A stretch of DNA of 64,000 nt from Spisula solida (Eukaryota; Mollusca; Bivalvia; Venerida; Mactridae), in the NCBI GenBank assembly GCA_947247005.1, contig OX365952.1:8268501-8332500 (forward strand), written 5' to 3'. The stretch's first letter is position 1, and each line of letters begins with the position of its first letter. The translations under genes were made by a program, and so were the position numbers. Shown in pieces: positions 35,520 through 47,500 of the stretch. Under the pieces are notes generated by a model. That model made no database searches, was not told the origin of the DNA, and saw nothing but the letters and a program-made list of their open reading frames with translations.

Positions 35520-36060
35520 TCACAAAATATACCAGGAAATCCAAATTATTCACAAAATGCACCACAATGCACCAGGAAATCCAAATTATTCACAAAATGT
35601 ACCAGGAAATCCAAATTATTCACAAAATGCACCACAATGCACCAGGAAATCCAAATTATTCACAAAATGTACCAGGAAATCCAAATTATTCACAAAATGT
35701 ACCAGGAAATCCAAATTATTCACAAAATGCACCACAATGCACCAGGAAATCCAAATTATTCACAAAATGTACCAGGAAATCCAAATTATTCACAAAATAT
35801 ACCAGGAAATCCAAATTATTCACAAAATGCACCACAATGCACCAGGAAATCCAAATTATTCACAAAATGTACCAGGAAATCCAAATTATTCACAAAATGT
35901 ACCAGGAAATCCAAATTATTCACAAAATGCACCAGGAAATCCAAATTATTCACAAAATGCACCAGGAAATCCAAATTATTCACAAAATGCACCAGGAAAT
36001 CCAAATTATTCACAAAATGTACCAGGAAATCCAAATTATTCACAAAATGTACCAGGAAAT
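35520..36060 (+). repeat. 30-bp minisatellite with 40-bp variant units
   Basis: The unit is CAGGAAATCCAAATTATTCA followed by CAAAATGTAC, with TGTAC or TGCAC endings. Several units carry an extra CACAATGCAC, making 40 bp. About 17 units. The regular 30-bp period keeps frames open on both strands; the 40-bp units shift the frame, which shows it is not maintained as coding sequence. Confidence 0.95.
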
Positions 36061-38596
36061 GTCACATTTACAACAAAGGTGTCAGTAGTGAATCTATGAT
36101 CTCAACATAATAATATAATTTTAATAGGTATCAAAATAACAATACCTCGGAGTTAAGAGTGGATGTCTTTGATCAATTCAGCAGATGACCAATCGGAATC
36201 ATTTACAACTTTCTCAGTCGAATGCCAAAATCCCCAACTTACATGTAAGTTTAAAACATACTCATTTAAAGACAAATTACGTTCAGCATTGAATAATTGC
36301 ACGAAATATAAAATAACTTTAATACAACATACAGACCAGTAACAAATACAAAGAAAGTCTGTAAAATAATTGTGTGGAAGAAAACATGTTCAAAATACAC
36401 ATATTGTATATTTTTTGTTTGATATAAATTACTCAAACAATTGATAGATGAAAAATGTAGCTACAATTGTAGAAAATTTCATTAAAAAATATCATTATAA
36501 CGAGACCTGACTGTGTACAGCTTTGTAAATTTTTGCTGTTGTGGAGAGGTGGTCAATCCTGACAGGTTGCAGTGGTACTAACAGTTTACTAAAAAACAAA
36601 TTCTGATTTGAGAGAAGTTTCTGCATGTAGACTGGATTGGTGACTGGGTAAACAAATGTAAGTAATATAAATAATGTAGCATAAAAATATGACATGTCAT
36701 TTAATGATGAAATTTCAATAAATAATCCTTTAGAACTTTACATGACTCAATCAACATGTATTCTGGATATATGAGGGCCAATATTGCCCTTAATCATCCA
36801 AATGAGTTAAAGGTTAAAAGTTGTTAAGCCTACTTTCAGACATTCGTAGACTCAGTCGACTGTACATCTGCCCAAGCTGTCTTTTACATACCATAGCACT
36901 ATATGCAAGCATGACTAAGTATAGCTTCTAGTGACTGATCCTCATGCTCAGGTGAGTTAACAAGAGCCCTGCCTATGTATACTTGACGCTCGACTTTCTC
37001 ATACTTGAAAGTAACAAAAATGACCACAATTTCATAATGGCAGATAACTCCATAATTATAGGTTACATGGTTACCAGCCTTGTCAGTATAGTCTCCCCTT
37101 GTGACGGTGGATAATTATGTAGTTAACAAGCAGATACCTTTTATAGACTTTGAGAAAATGACTCTGACAATAAACTTAATAAGGCAATGGCACGCGATCC
37201 CATCACAACAATAGCTCAACTTTTTTTCGTAGAAAATTTGAGGTAAAAATGACAGGTGGTACAATTAAACACGGTCATGTGACAGACAGGTTTACAATGA
37301 CTATGAGATACCATAAGCATATACATGTAGTGCATCCAGGAAACCATTTAACTATTCTACGATAAAATACAACTTCTAGCCTATAACACAAACAGACTGA
37401 ATATCATAATCCATTATCCCATACTGCTCTATGATCTTCTATATACATACATTCTCAATAAATCTGACTATCTTAAAGTAACCCTATAGTACGGAGATAT
37501 TGACCTGATTCTAACCTTTATGCATGAATATATTACAAGATTCTTGCATTGAGTACTAGCATATCAATTTCCGCAAGCAAATTGTGCAATATCGGTCTTT
37601 AAGATATGTGGTTGTATAACACCTCGAGCGTCTTCGTGATACTCCCTGCTTATGAAAACATACAATCGGGGTTATCACTATTGACAAGATAATATTTTTA
37701 GCTCATAAAATTATTCTAATAGAAGGTTGTGGATCACGTGAAAATCTCCGTACTATACATGATTTGAAATAAATTGATTCTCAGTAAGTTATGTAACCAT
37801 AATTATAATTTCAAGCACATGCAGGTACCTTATAGCATGCTACTTTTAGTTGTCCAGTTTGCTACACAGTCATCAAGTAGCAGACACATGTTAAAATATT
37901 TAGTGACCAGTGATTTTCAAGTTTTTGTTGAGTTGCAAACATGCTATTTTGGAAAACGTTTGAAACCAGCACAAACAAACATTACAGCTAGAGCTGCTGT
38001 TGATTCAATCTGAGGCATATCGACGATTTTGATATACCAGATGGATTTGAGTTGAGACTTGGCCCATTTTGGCAATTTATCAACTTCCATTTATCAAAGA
38101 AATGTGTTTTATGCAGGAAAAATAAGATTGTGTGTGATGCAATTCATTTACCCTAGTATCGATATTACAAATGTGAATTGATAATCGATTGGCTAAAAAT
38201 TCTGCTGATTCATCAATATCACTTCTATCGAAGACAGCTCTAATAATGGCATGCTTCTACTAGTAGTCCAGTCTGCTTCACTATCATCAAGCAGGGTTTC
38301 CACTTGACTAAGGAGTAGGGGTTTTGACCCTTGAAATTTTCCAAAAGCTACATTTTGACCCTCAATATTTTAATTTGAAGGGTCATTTTCTCTTAAATCA
38401 TGGGTATTTTGCCTATAAAATGGTAATTTATGGTCAAAAGTATCACAATGACCCTTCAAAAGCTAGTGGAGCCCCTGATCAACTAACTGACACACAACTA
38501 CCTGTCTCATTGACTGTCATGTTACATCTTCAGCACTTCTCAATGTAATATATCACTCGATAAAATATCAACAGTTATCACAACTCTCATTTAGCA
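36061..38596. other. Intergenic, downstream of CHMP3; MITE and dispersed repeats
   Basis: It holds the MITE at 37485-37757 and, at about 38290-38475, a repeat (AGGGGTTTTGACCCTT, TTGAAGGGTCATTTTCTC) whose relative lies at about 57838-58000 in an MCMBP intron. The CHMP3 3' UTR must start just left of 38597; no convincing AATAAA was noted. No gene was recognised. Confidence 0.45.
37485..37757 (-). mobile_element. MITE, 273 bp, ends TATAGTACGGAGAT / ATCTCCGTACTATA
   Basis: Inverted ends of at least 14 bp bound the element. It is the more complete relative of 17980-18230, in opposite orientation. No coding sequence. Confidence 0.7.
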
Positions 38597-41500
38597 CTAG
38601 CTCCGTAATGCTTCTAACTTCGCCATCAGATCATCTGCTTCTTCATCGCTTACAGCAGCAGTGGCGCCCTCTGGTTCCTGTTGTGCAGGTAGCGTATCGG
38701 TCACAGCTGTTGGTGCTTTACCCAGTTCTCCTGTAAGTATGTCAAGTTCAAATTCAATGAGAGACACTAGTGAGTTATATCCCCTTACTACTCTCTAAAA
38801 CTATGTTGGTCCTAAGTCCCCAGCAGGGGTTTGGCTATCAGGAAGATAGATAATGCAGATTACTCTTGATTTTAGTTTAATCAAATTCAAATTCAATGAA
38901 AGGCAATAGTGAGTCAATTCCCCTTACTATATATAACTCTCTAAAACTGTGTTGGTCCTATGATAATGTAGATTACTTTTAATTTTAGTTTAACAGTTTC
39001 ACTCCTAATGTCTGCTACAATGTATCTTGGTTGGAAACCAGTTTTTGCATCTATTTAAGGTTCACTCTAATGGGCGAAAATGTGTATTTTTCTTCAGTAA
39101 ATTAAATACCCTTTTGGCATAAAAACACATTAGTCTCATACATCATTTTGTAGCTTAAAGTTCAAATAATCTATATCAACGAGTGTTTTTGTTAAATTCA
39201 CTTGTTATAAAAATGTATTTATAAAAAGTTAATTACAAAATACGAGGGGTGATCAACAAATACGCAGAAAAGTGCTGTCATTTATTTATTTGTCATTGTA
39301 AGTCGATGAAACTTTCTAAACATGAAGATAAATCTATTTCAGATTGATTCACCGCTGACCATCATTATTAACCAAAATCAGAACAAACGCGGTTTCCTAT
39401 GGCAACGTCACTCAACGTCATGCGGCCCAAATTTTCATATTTTCCAACGTTATACGTAGCAAACGATGACGTATCATTCGTGCGCTTGTAATATTATCAT
39501 TTTCTAACGGGTGGGTTATGAATATGCAATGATATAACATTACATTCATTATTACAAAAAAATGTTTTAACGTCAAAATGTCATTTTAGAGCCTTTTGCA
39601 TCGAAGTCATTGTCTAAGAATGAGAATGATACAGAAATCGGCTGCGAAAATTTGTGTTGCGAACGAAATGTCATAAAATACCAATGGCAATATTACAAAA
39701 TGCAACTAATTGTAATAGCATACACAACTGGTGTCTGTTTTGCATATTCTCTCATATGTAGTCATGTGAAATCAATGACGATATGCGAATGGGCTATACG
39801 ACGTCAATAACGTCAAATTACGTAATCTGTATTAATGTTCCCCCGCAGCTATTTCTGATAATTTACTTGCAAGTTGCCAAGAAAAATAAATGAGTTTCGG
39901 TTGACATATCAAGGAAGTGTATCTGGTTGTATAGCTATATTTTGAGAATCATTAAATGCGTTATACATAATGAATTGTGCCCGATTGAGTATGGACAATG
40001 ATTTATGTAAGGACGTCGTGATGACGTTGGGCCGGTGTAGCCATAGTGACGTTGCGGTTTCTATGTTAGTTCACAAAATAATTATTTAGGCTTAATGTTT
40101 TTATAGGTATGTACTCGTAATTCTCCAATCTAGAACCAGACCGATTGTCTTTAAAATTGGTCACGTAACAAATATTTCAGAGCATTTTTCCGCATATTTG
40201 TTGATCACCCCTCGTAGGTATACATTTTTCAAAATGTCAGTCTCATTTATTGGGTAACAAAATGTTAGAAACATTAGAAATTGTGGTTGTCAAATATTTG
40301 ATCAAGGTCATGCCTGCCCATTTATTTAAATAAAAGCAGTCAAAATGCATTGATTTTGAACAATAAAATAAATCAACATGAATTAAAATCGATCACATGT
40401 GTATGTGTGAAGGCCTACTTTTAATAAATCCTAAATAGTTTAGGGTACAGTGGGCCTGACGGACCAGATAGTTGTTGGTTTGTCAATAACTGAAAGAACT
40501 GAAACAGGTTTATGGAAAATTAATTAAAGCTTTAGTATTTCTTTCAATTATAAACATATTTAGTTAGATATTCCTTTCCACTGTATTTTATTTGTTTATA
40601 TACCAAAGAAATTGCTTATTTATCTTTAGTCGTACTTAAGGTCCCTGATAACGTTTGTTCCGTCCGTTAGCCTGTTTCTTTTAACATGAAAAAAATGCTG
40701 TATTTGGTCAGTTTGTGTGTTAAAATGGTTAAATATTACTCAAAAAACTATTTGCAGATGACAATATAGCATGGCAGTAACCTCACACCATACATAAACT
40801 TACCGAGCACGTTGTAACATTTGCACGGACTATTCGTGTGGATTGAAATATTTCTGACAGAATGTGTAATGACCGATTTTACACAAACGGCATGTGATCG
40901 AGAAACGATCCAGACAATCGAGTTACAAAACTGTGTTTGCAATGATTATACGATCATAACAAACGTAAGGATTATTTAAAAACGCATAGTACTTTTGTAA
41001 TTTAGCTAAAATAAAGTTTGACAGACAGCCTCGTAACACATATGAGATTATCAATTCGCTAACATGTGCAGCATGTGTTGAGATAGGAAAATGCTGATAT
41101 TGATGTTTCATTGGGACTTAAATTAAACCGTAAGTATCATATTGTATTCGATGTCATCATCCGTTATGAATGGCACATTATGAACACCGCATCATAATGG
41201 TTTCGTCAATAAACTGTCGCACTACTTGATTCATCTTTGGCGTATGAATATAAATTTGCTACACAGCGCGAAATTCGTAAACAAACGAGATGAAAACAAT
41301 AATAAATATTTGGATTTCATTGTTATTATCGTATGATCATTTGTAAAGTTGATAAATTATGAATGCAATAAAGTTCATTATTCAATCTGGCTATCGATTA
41401 TGTTGATTACTTTGTTTGAAAAACATGCATGTTGCTGTACGTTTACTGTGGTGACAGGAGGGAGCAAACATGGCGACTTCCTTGTTGAAATTACACATCA

Positions 41501-44500
41501 ACATGAAGGTGTTTTTCTCGTAAACAAAACACCAGCAGCTAATTTCAAGCCTGGCATGCCCTTGCGACGATTGATTATAAAGTATATTCAATGAGTTCGT
41601 ATTATAAAATACAATAATGATAACGTTTGACATTTTGAAAAAAATGCTGTATTTTTCATTCAAATATCGCCCTTATTTTAGTGTTAGCATTTGAATAAGG
41701 CGACTATATGGCACATTTCACATCACACGCAAGTGCTACAGTGGTTTCCTATAATATATGATAAAATCAGATGGCATACGCTGTTTGAAATAGTTTTCTT
41801 CAAGTGTATGTTTTTCAAGCATTTTCAAGGGGTAGAATGTACCTTAATGAATTGTGAAGGTCCTGACTCAATCTCACCCAAGAAGTTGGATTCATTAAAG
41901 CCACAACAGTTACTGTAGTTTGTTTATTGCAGTTTGACACTCAGTTTCTCGGACGCCCCCACATACCCTTACCTTAGGTAGTCTTTCCATTATTTAAGAT
42001 CAAAGGAATGACTACTCAATGGACAAAAGAATTAAGTGGTCACAAAATGAATTGAAAAGATTTCTATTGTGTTAGGCCACACCTCCGACCACCTAAGGTA
42101 GCTTACATGTATGTGTGCGCAACAATTTTAACAATTTTTTGAGGTTAAATACTATTCACTTCACCGACTGTACTCTACACAATACCAACTAACCCTCCAC
42201 AAGGAACAAGCAACGTTTCCAAACATGGAACAAAAATGACATTGTTGTCAATTTTCATGGAATGGTATGACCTGCCGTGACCAAGTATATAACCATGTGG
42301 GTTAGATATCCAGCGATTTATTCTGATCTTAGCAAGAGTGTAAAGTTATTGATATTCACGGTGGATTAATTTGCATTGATTTCGCAGATGAACTAGATCG
42401 CGAAATTAAATGCCCTTGAATAAATGACATCAAACCTAGGTAACCTGAAATTTTTCTTTCAATATTTTGAATCAACAAATTTAAGAAACCACTAAATTAT
42501 CATAATCCACGAAATTTGATATCCGCAAAAATCAATGATTTTAGAGTAACCCAATGCTCCATACCTGCAGTAAGATCAAATAAGACTTTATCAATCTCTT
42601 CCTGTGCTGCTTCCTCCATTTCATCCGAATCTTCCATACCTTCCATTGTATCCTCTAACATCTCTTCTATTATACCAGCCTGTAAGGGGAACCAGTGGCT
42701 GGATTATACCAGCCTGTAAGGGGAACCAGTGGCTGGATTATACCAGCCTGTAAGGGGAACCAGTAGCTGGATTATACCAGCCTGTAAGGGGAACCAGTAG
42801 TGTAACGGTTAGCTAAATCATACCAGCCTGTAAGGGGAACCAGTAGTGTAACGGTAAGCTGGATTATACCAGCCTGTAAGGGGAACCAGTAGTGTATCGG
42901 TAAGCAGGATTATACCAGCCTGTAAGGGGAACCAGTGGTAGGATTGTATTTAAGTCTACGATCATTTCTCAAAAGATTGTCAATTATATACCACAGCTGA
43001 TTCACCAAAGGGTTAAGAGACCAGGGCTGGTATTCACAAAGCATCTTAGTTGAAAACTTAAATATTTTGACTTAAGTTAAAAATTAGTATTGCATATATC
43101 GTGCACAAATTGAAGATTAACCCATGTTTTCTTAGTGATTATAGTAGCTCTTTACATAATGATTTAAATCTATGCGAAAAATCAATAATCGTGATTGTCA
43201 TGTTAGGCTGACATACTTTAGAAATTTTGGTGTTTTTAAGAAAAATCTAAGTTTTCTTCTAAGATGCTTTGTGAATACCAGCCCTGAGTGTTTTCGTCTA
43301 TTCTGCTTCTAAACAAATTTTCTTTTGTATATGGCGGATGATTCACCAAACCTGGTTTCCTGGATTGTATCCTAACCTGTATCAACTTACTCTTCAACAA
43401 GGAATTGGCAATTTCTCCACATGTGGAAGAAAATCGATATTGTTGTAAAAGAGGCATTCAATGACATTGTTTTCATAAATGACTCAGTTTGTATTAAAGA
43501 AAATCCTTCAGAGCAGACTAAATTTACCATAACGATGCCATTTCTTGAGATATTTTCATCAAATAACTGTTATTTTGGTCAGAAGCCATTACTATATCAA
43601 TAACAAATCTGGAATTCCGGAAAAATCAGGAAAATTGACACCCCTGAGAAATTATATTCCCAAATCCCACATACATTGTATTTGTAATACATGTGTACAT
43701 GCATTTGACTATGAAACTCTGAATGCAAAATACATGCACCAGGTTGAAGAATAAACATTGTGTTTGGTGAAAACTGCGGTATTTTATAGAATGTTCAGCT
43801 GGGAAAAGGTCTTTTTAACAGCACCTATAATATAAGGAAATAAAGCCCAGGGATGGTATTCACATTTAGCATGTTAAGGGAAAACATAGAATTTTCTGAA
43901 AATTTTAAAATTTCCTTAACTAAACAGGAAAATCAAGATTATCATTTTTTTTTACATAGTTTAGAAGCATTGTGTAAAGAGCTACAATAATCACAAAGAA
44001 GACATGGGTTATTCTTCGTTTCTAGGGAAATATATGCAGCTGAATTATTTTACTTAAGTCAAAATATTTAAGTTTTCCCTTAAGATGCTTTGTGAATGAC
44101 AGCCCAGGTGTTGGTATTCAATATTGATCTTATTTAATTGGAGAATAAGGATAGCCAACCAATCATATTGCCTGTGACTGATCAAGAGTTTAATATGGTG
44201 TGATCTGATTGGTTGTCCTTATCCTTACGTCAAGTAAGATCAATATTGAATACCACCCCAGATTTGTCATCTTACCTTCATCATTTCTTTTGACATTTCC
44301 ATCATAGTTCTCTGTATATCCGGTACTTTGATTAGTGCCTGCATTGATTTCATTACATCTGTACTCTTCTCCAGCGCTCCAGCAATACGTAATGTAGCTA
44401 AAATAATATACAGCTGCAGGGTTTACACCATTAACAGTGATTCTTAAATGTTTTACAAAAATGTTTTCACCTGAAAATAGTACTTGCAGCGGTTTAGTTT

Positions 44501-47500
44501 CATTTTCTCAGTCAGTTTTGTGTTAGGCATTGTGACGTATGCTTGAGGTAAGTGCTATTTCTTTTTTATGTGTTTTTGCCTTTTGTGCTCGGCTGTTCCT
44601 GTGAGTGCGGCCTTCCCTGTCCGATTTTTCATTATCTTTTCACCCGGTCTTAGGACCATGTGATTTGGCAATCTCCAGATGACTGAAATACTGTTGACTA
44701 AATGTAGTGGGTCTTGAAGCAATAAAAAAAATCTGAAATTCTATATTAATTTGGTATTATAAAACCCCTATATAAATATATTTGAATATATTTGTAACAT
44801 GTAAAACCAAAACAAGTTGAAGTAAATTCCACATATTTAATATTTCGGCCGACGGCCTTCTTCAGAACTGAAAATACATGTCACTACAGGTGACTTACAT
44901 GTATAATATTAAATATGTGGAATTTACTTCGAGTTAGATATATTTCTCTACAGAAAAACAACAAAGCTAGCATACCAAGTTGATTTTTCATCTGCATTGA
45001 TACAGAATTGAGTTGGGCTTTTGATGAATATAATCTGTTGACAGCTTTTCTTGCATGTATGATCTCCTTAGCTAGAATGGAACACGCCCCTTTCTCTCCT
45101 TTCTTGGCAGAATCCTTTAATTGTCTCTTTGTCTTTTCTTCTTCTCGTTGTATAGCTGAAAATATAATTACCGGTAATATATAAGAAACTTGGATCAGGA
45201 TATTCCACAGGGCCCTCATTTCACCAATTTGGGGCCAAAATGTGGCCCTATTCCCCTCCACAATTTCACCCTAATTTCTGTAAAAAATCCACTTCCAAAA
45301 AAATTCAATTTTTTGTAGATCTAGAAGTCTTAAAATATTTGTAAATGTTATTCAGCAGCTGTTGTAGCTGTTGTTAAAGCTTGAAAAATTGAATGTGTTG
45401 AACTATGAACTTTACTTCCAGAACAGTTAATATAGTTCTTCCTGCAACTTATGTTGTTTTACTATTTGTATATTTGCAGGACGACTGTGTTAGTACTGTT
45501 TGTAGTTTATTCTACATTCTACTCATCATATCTACTAGAATACAATATTTGGTTGTAACATGAATCAGTCAACATTAAACATTGTACCTTAAATTGTGTT
45601 TGGTTGAGATAACCCCCAGGGTTCAAGTATACTTTATATCTTTGTACCCACCCCGTAGAACCATGGACTATCAACTGGCTACAATACTATAAGCCAAAAA
45701 GTATATGTATTACTTGTTTATCTGATAGCATTGATATTAAAGACAAAATTCCCCCTTTTTCTTCAAAACAACACAAAATTCCCCTATCTGAGGGCCCCTG
45801 GCCATAGTCCTCTAAAGAGTTGTTAGAGCCCTGATTCATAGAACATTAGGTGTGTAACTACAGTATTCGATCCCCTCATAATAAGAAATGTAGAGTTGTA
45901 ATTTTTCTTATGGTTCGGTATATTTGGATACAATGTGATATTCTCCCACGGTTCAAATAGATCTTCAATTTTTAAGTACAAGATGGTAGACATTGAAAAG
46001 CAAACTGAAAAAAAACATATTGCCTTTGTTATGTTCACTACAGTAATAAGATGTCTTTGAACATGTAACCTTGCCTGCATGCAACCATTTCGTATTTATA
46101 CCAGTATTCAATAAATCATTATTTAAAATAATGTCTAATACAGTAAAACCTCGGTAATACGAGCAGCGATTATTCGAGCAACCGGCCTAATTCGAGCAAA
46201 TTTCAAAGTCCCGACGAATTTGCTCTATATTGTACATTAATTTATCCCATTAACTCGAGTAAAGTTATTACGAGCATCCGGTCTAATTCGAGCGCAGGTG
46301 TCGGTCCAATCAACAATTTTCAACGATAATTAATTACCTTATCTCGAGGCAATCATCCGAGCGAAATTTCACGCCTCCGAAAAATGTCATACTAAATTTT
46401 GTTACTGTCCGTTTTTTTCACACATCGTGATAATCACAGTTTATGACAATAGCGTAATCCCTAACACTTAAATTGATGTCCGTATTTTCGATCCGTTACA
46501 TTAAACACGAAGTAGAAGATATTTAATTAATGAGCGTGATTTAAACTACGCATATGTTTCAGAACAAGTTCAATAGGCAACAATTGGGAACATTAACTTA
46601 TACGAGAACTAGAATTATTATTTGCAACATCGTTGCTTCGAACGTACTGACTCGCACATACTTTTAAATTATCGTAAGATAAACCGACGTCCATGTAGAA
46701 TCTTAAATATTTAGGCTCCGTTTGTTATAAAACTGCAAGTAAAAATCATTTCAAAATTTTTTCATTTCCCGTATTTCATGAAAACCTGCGAATGTAAGCT
46801 TACGTACAGTACAATTTCACGTGTCTGATACTGAATAAGTGAAGTAGATCAAGTCCGCGATTAAATCCAATTCTTATCAAACAACCCTGAAGAATACAAA
46901 ATTCGTCGACTTTGTACAGTAGAAAATTAAATGTCAATTGAATCTACACTATGCGCCGATTGGCGAATTCATACCGCGGTATGGAACTCTGACTAAACAC
47001 TACCCCCAACTGTACCGGCAATTTCTTTGATGTGCGGCGCGTTTGAAGTCAGTCGAAATACCGCCGCGTTTGATGTCTCCAAATTGTCGCGCGCGTTTCA
47101 ATTGGAAACCACAGGGATATAACTCATTCAGCTAAACATCATGTCCTAAATAGATTATCATAGATAATATAGTGCATGTTTTTACTCAATGAGCCGTATC
47201 CCTGTGCTGGAAACTGGATCGACTTTGCATCCGGGTTTTATTTTATCACTTGCGATTTTTGTGGGGGGGGGGTGTTTGTTCAAACATGTAGGATCTATCG
47301 TGCGCTTTGGGTAATGTTATCTTTTTGCCGATGCGAACTTTTATTACAATTTTACCGTTAAACGGAGTTTGATATTTAATGTAAAAAGATTCATTACGAC
47401 TTTCATATGCAATTTGTTCAATTCGGCAAATGTCCACACGATTCAAATTGCGTATAGACTTGATAAACAATGACAGTATTCGTAATTACAACCAAATACA

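Noticed and set aside
35487..36110. Asn/Pro/Tyr/Gln-rich frames of 173-207 codons resembling a structural repeat protein (NPNYSQN-type repeats)
   Set aside because: They arise from the 30-bp array. The 40-bp variant units shift the frame, so no single peptide repeat is preserved.
39610..39810. 66-codon frame inside the mariner-like element
   Set aside because: Too short and without the DDD/E signature of a transposase; the element is non-autonomous.
45207..45796. Possible transposon bounded by GGGCCCTCA-like inverted ends
   Set aside because: The inverted similarity is short and no target duplication could be read, so it is mentioned only in the intron description.
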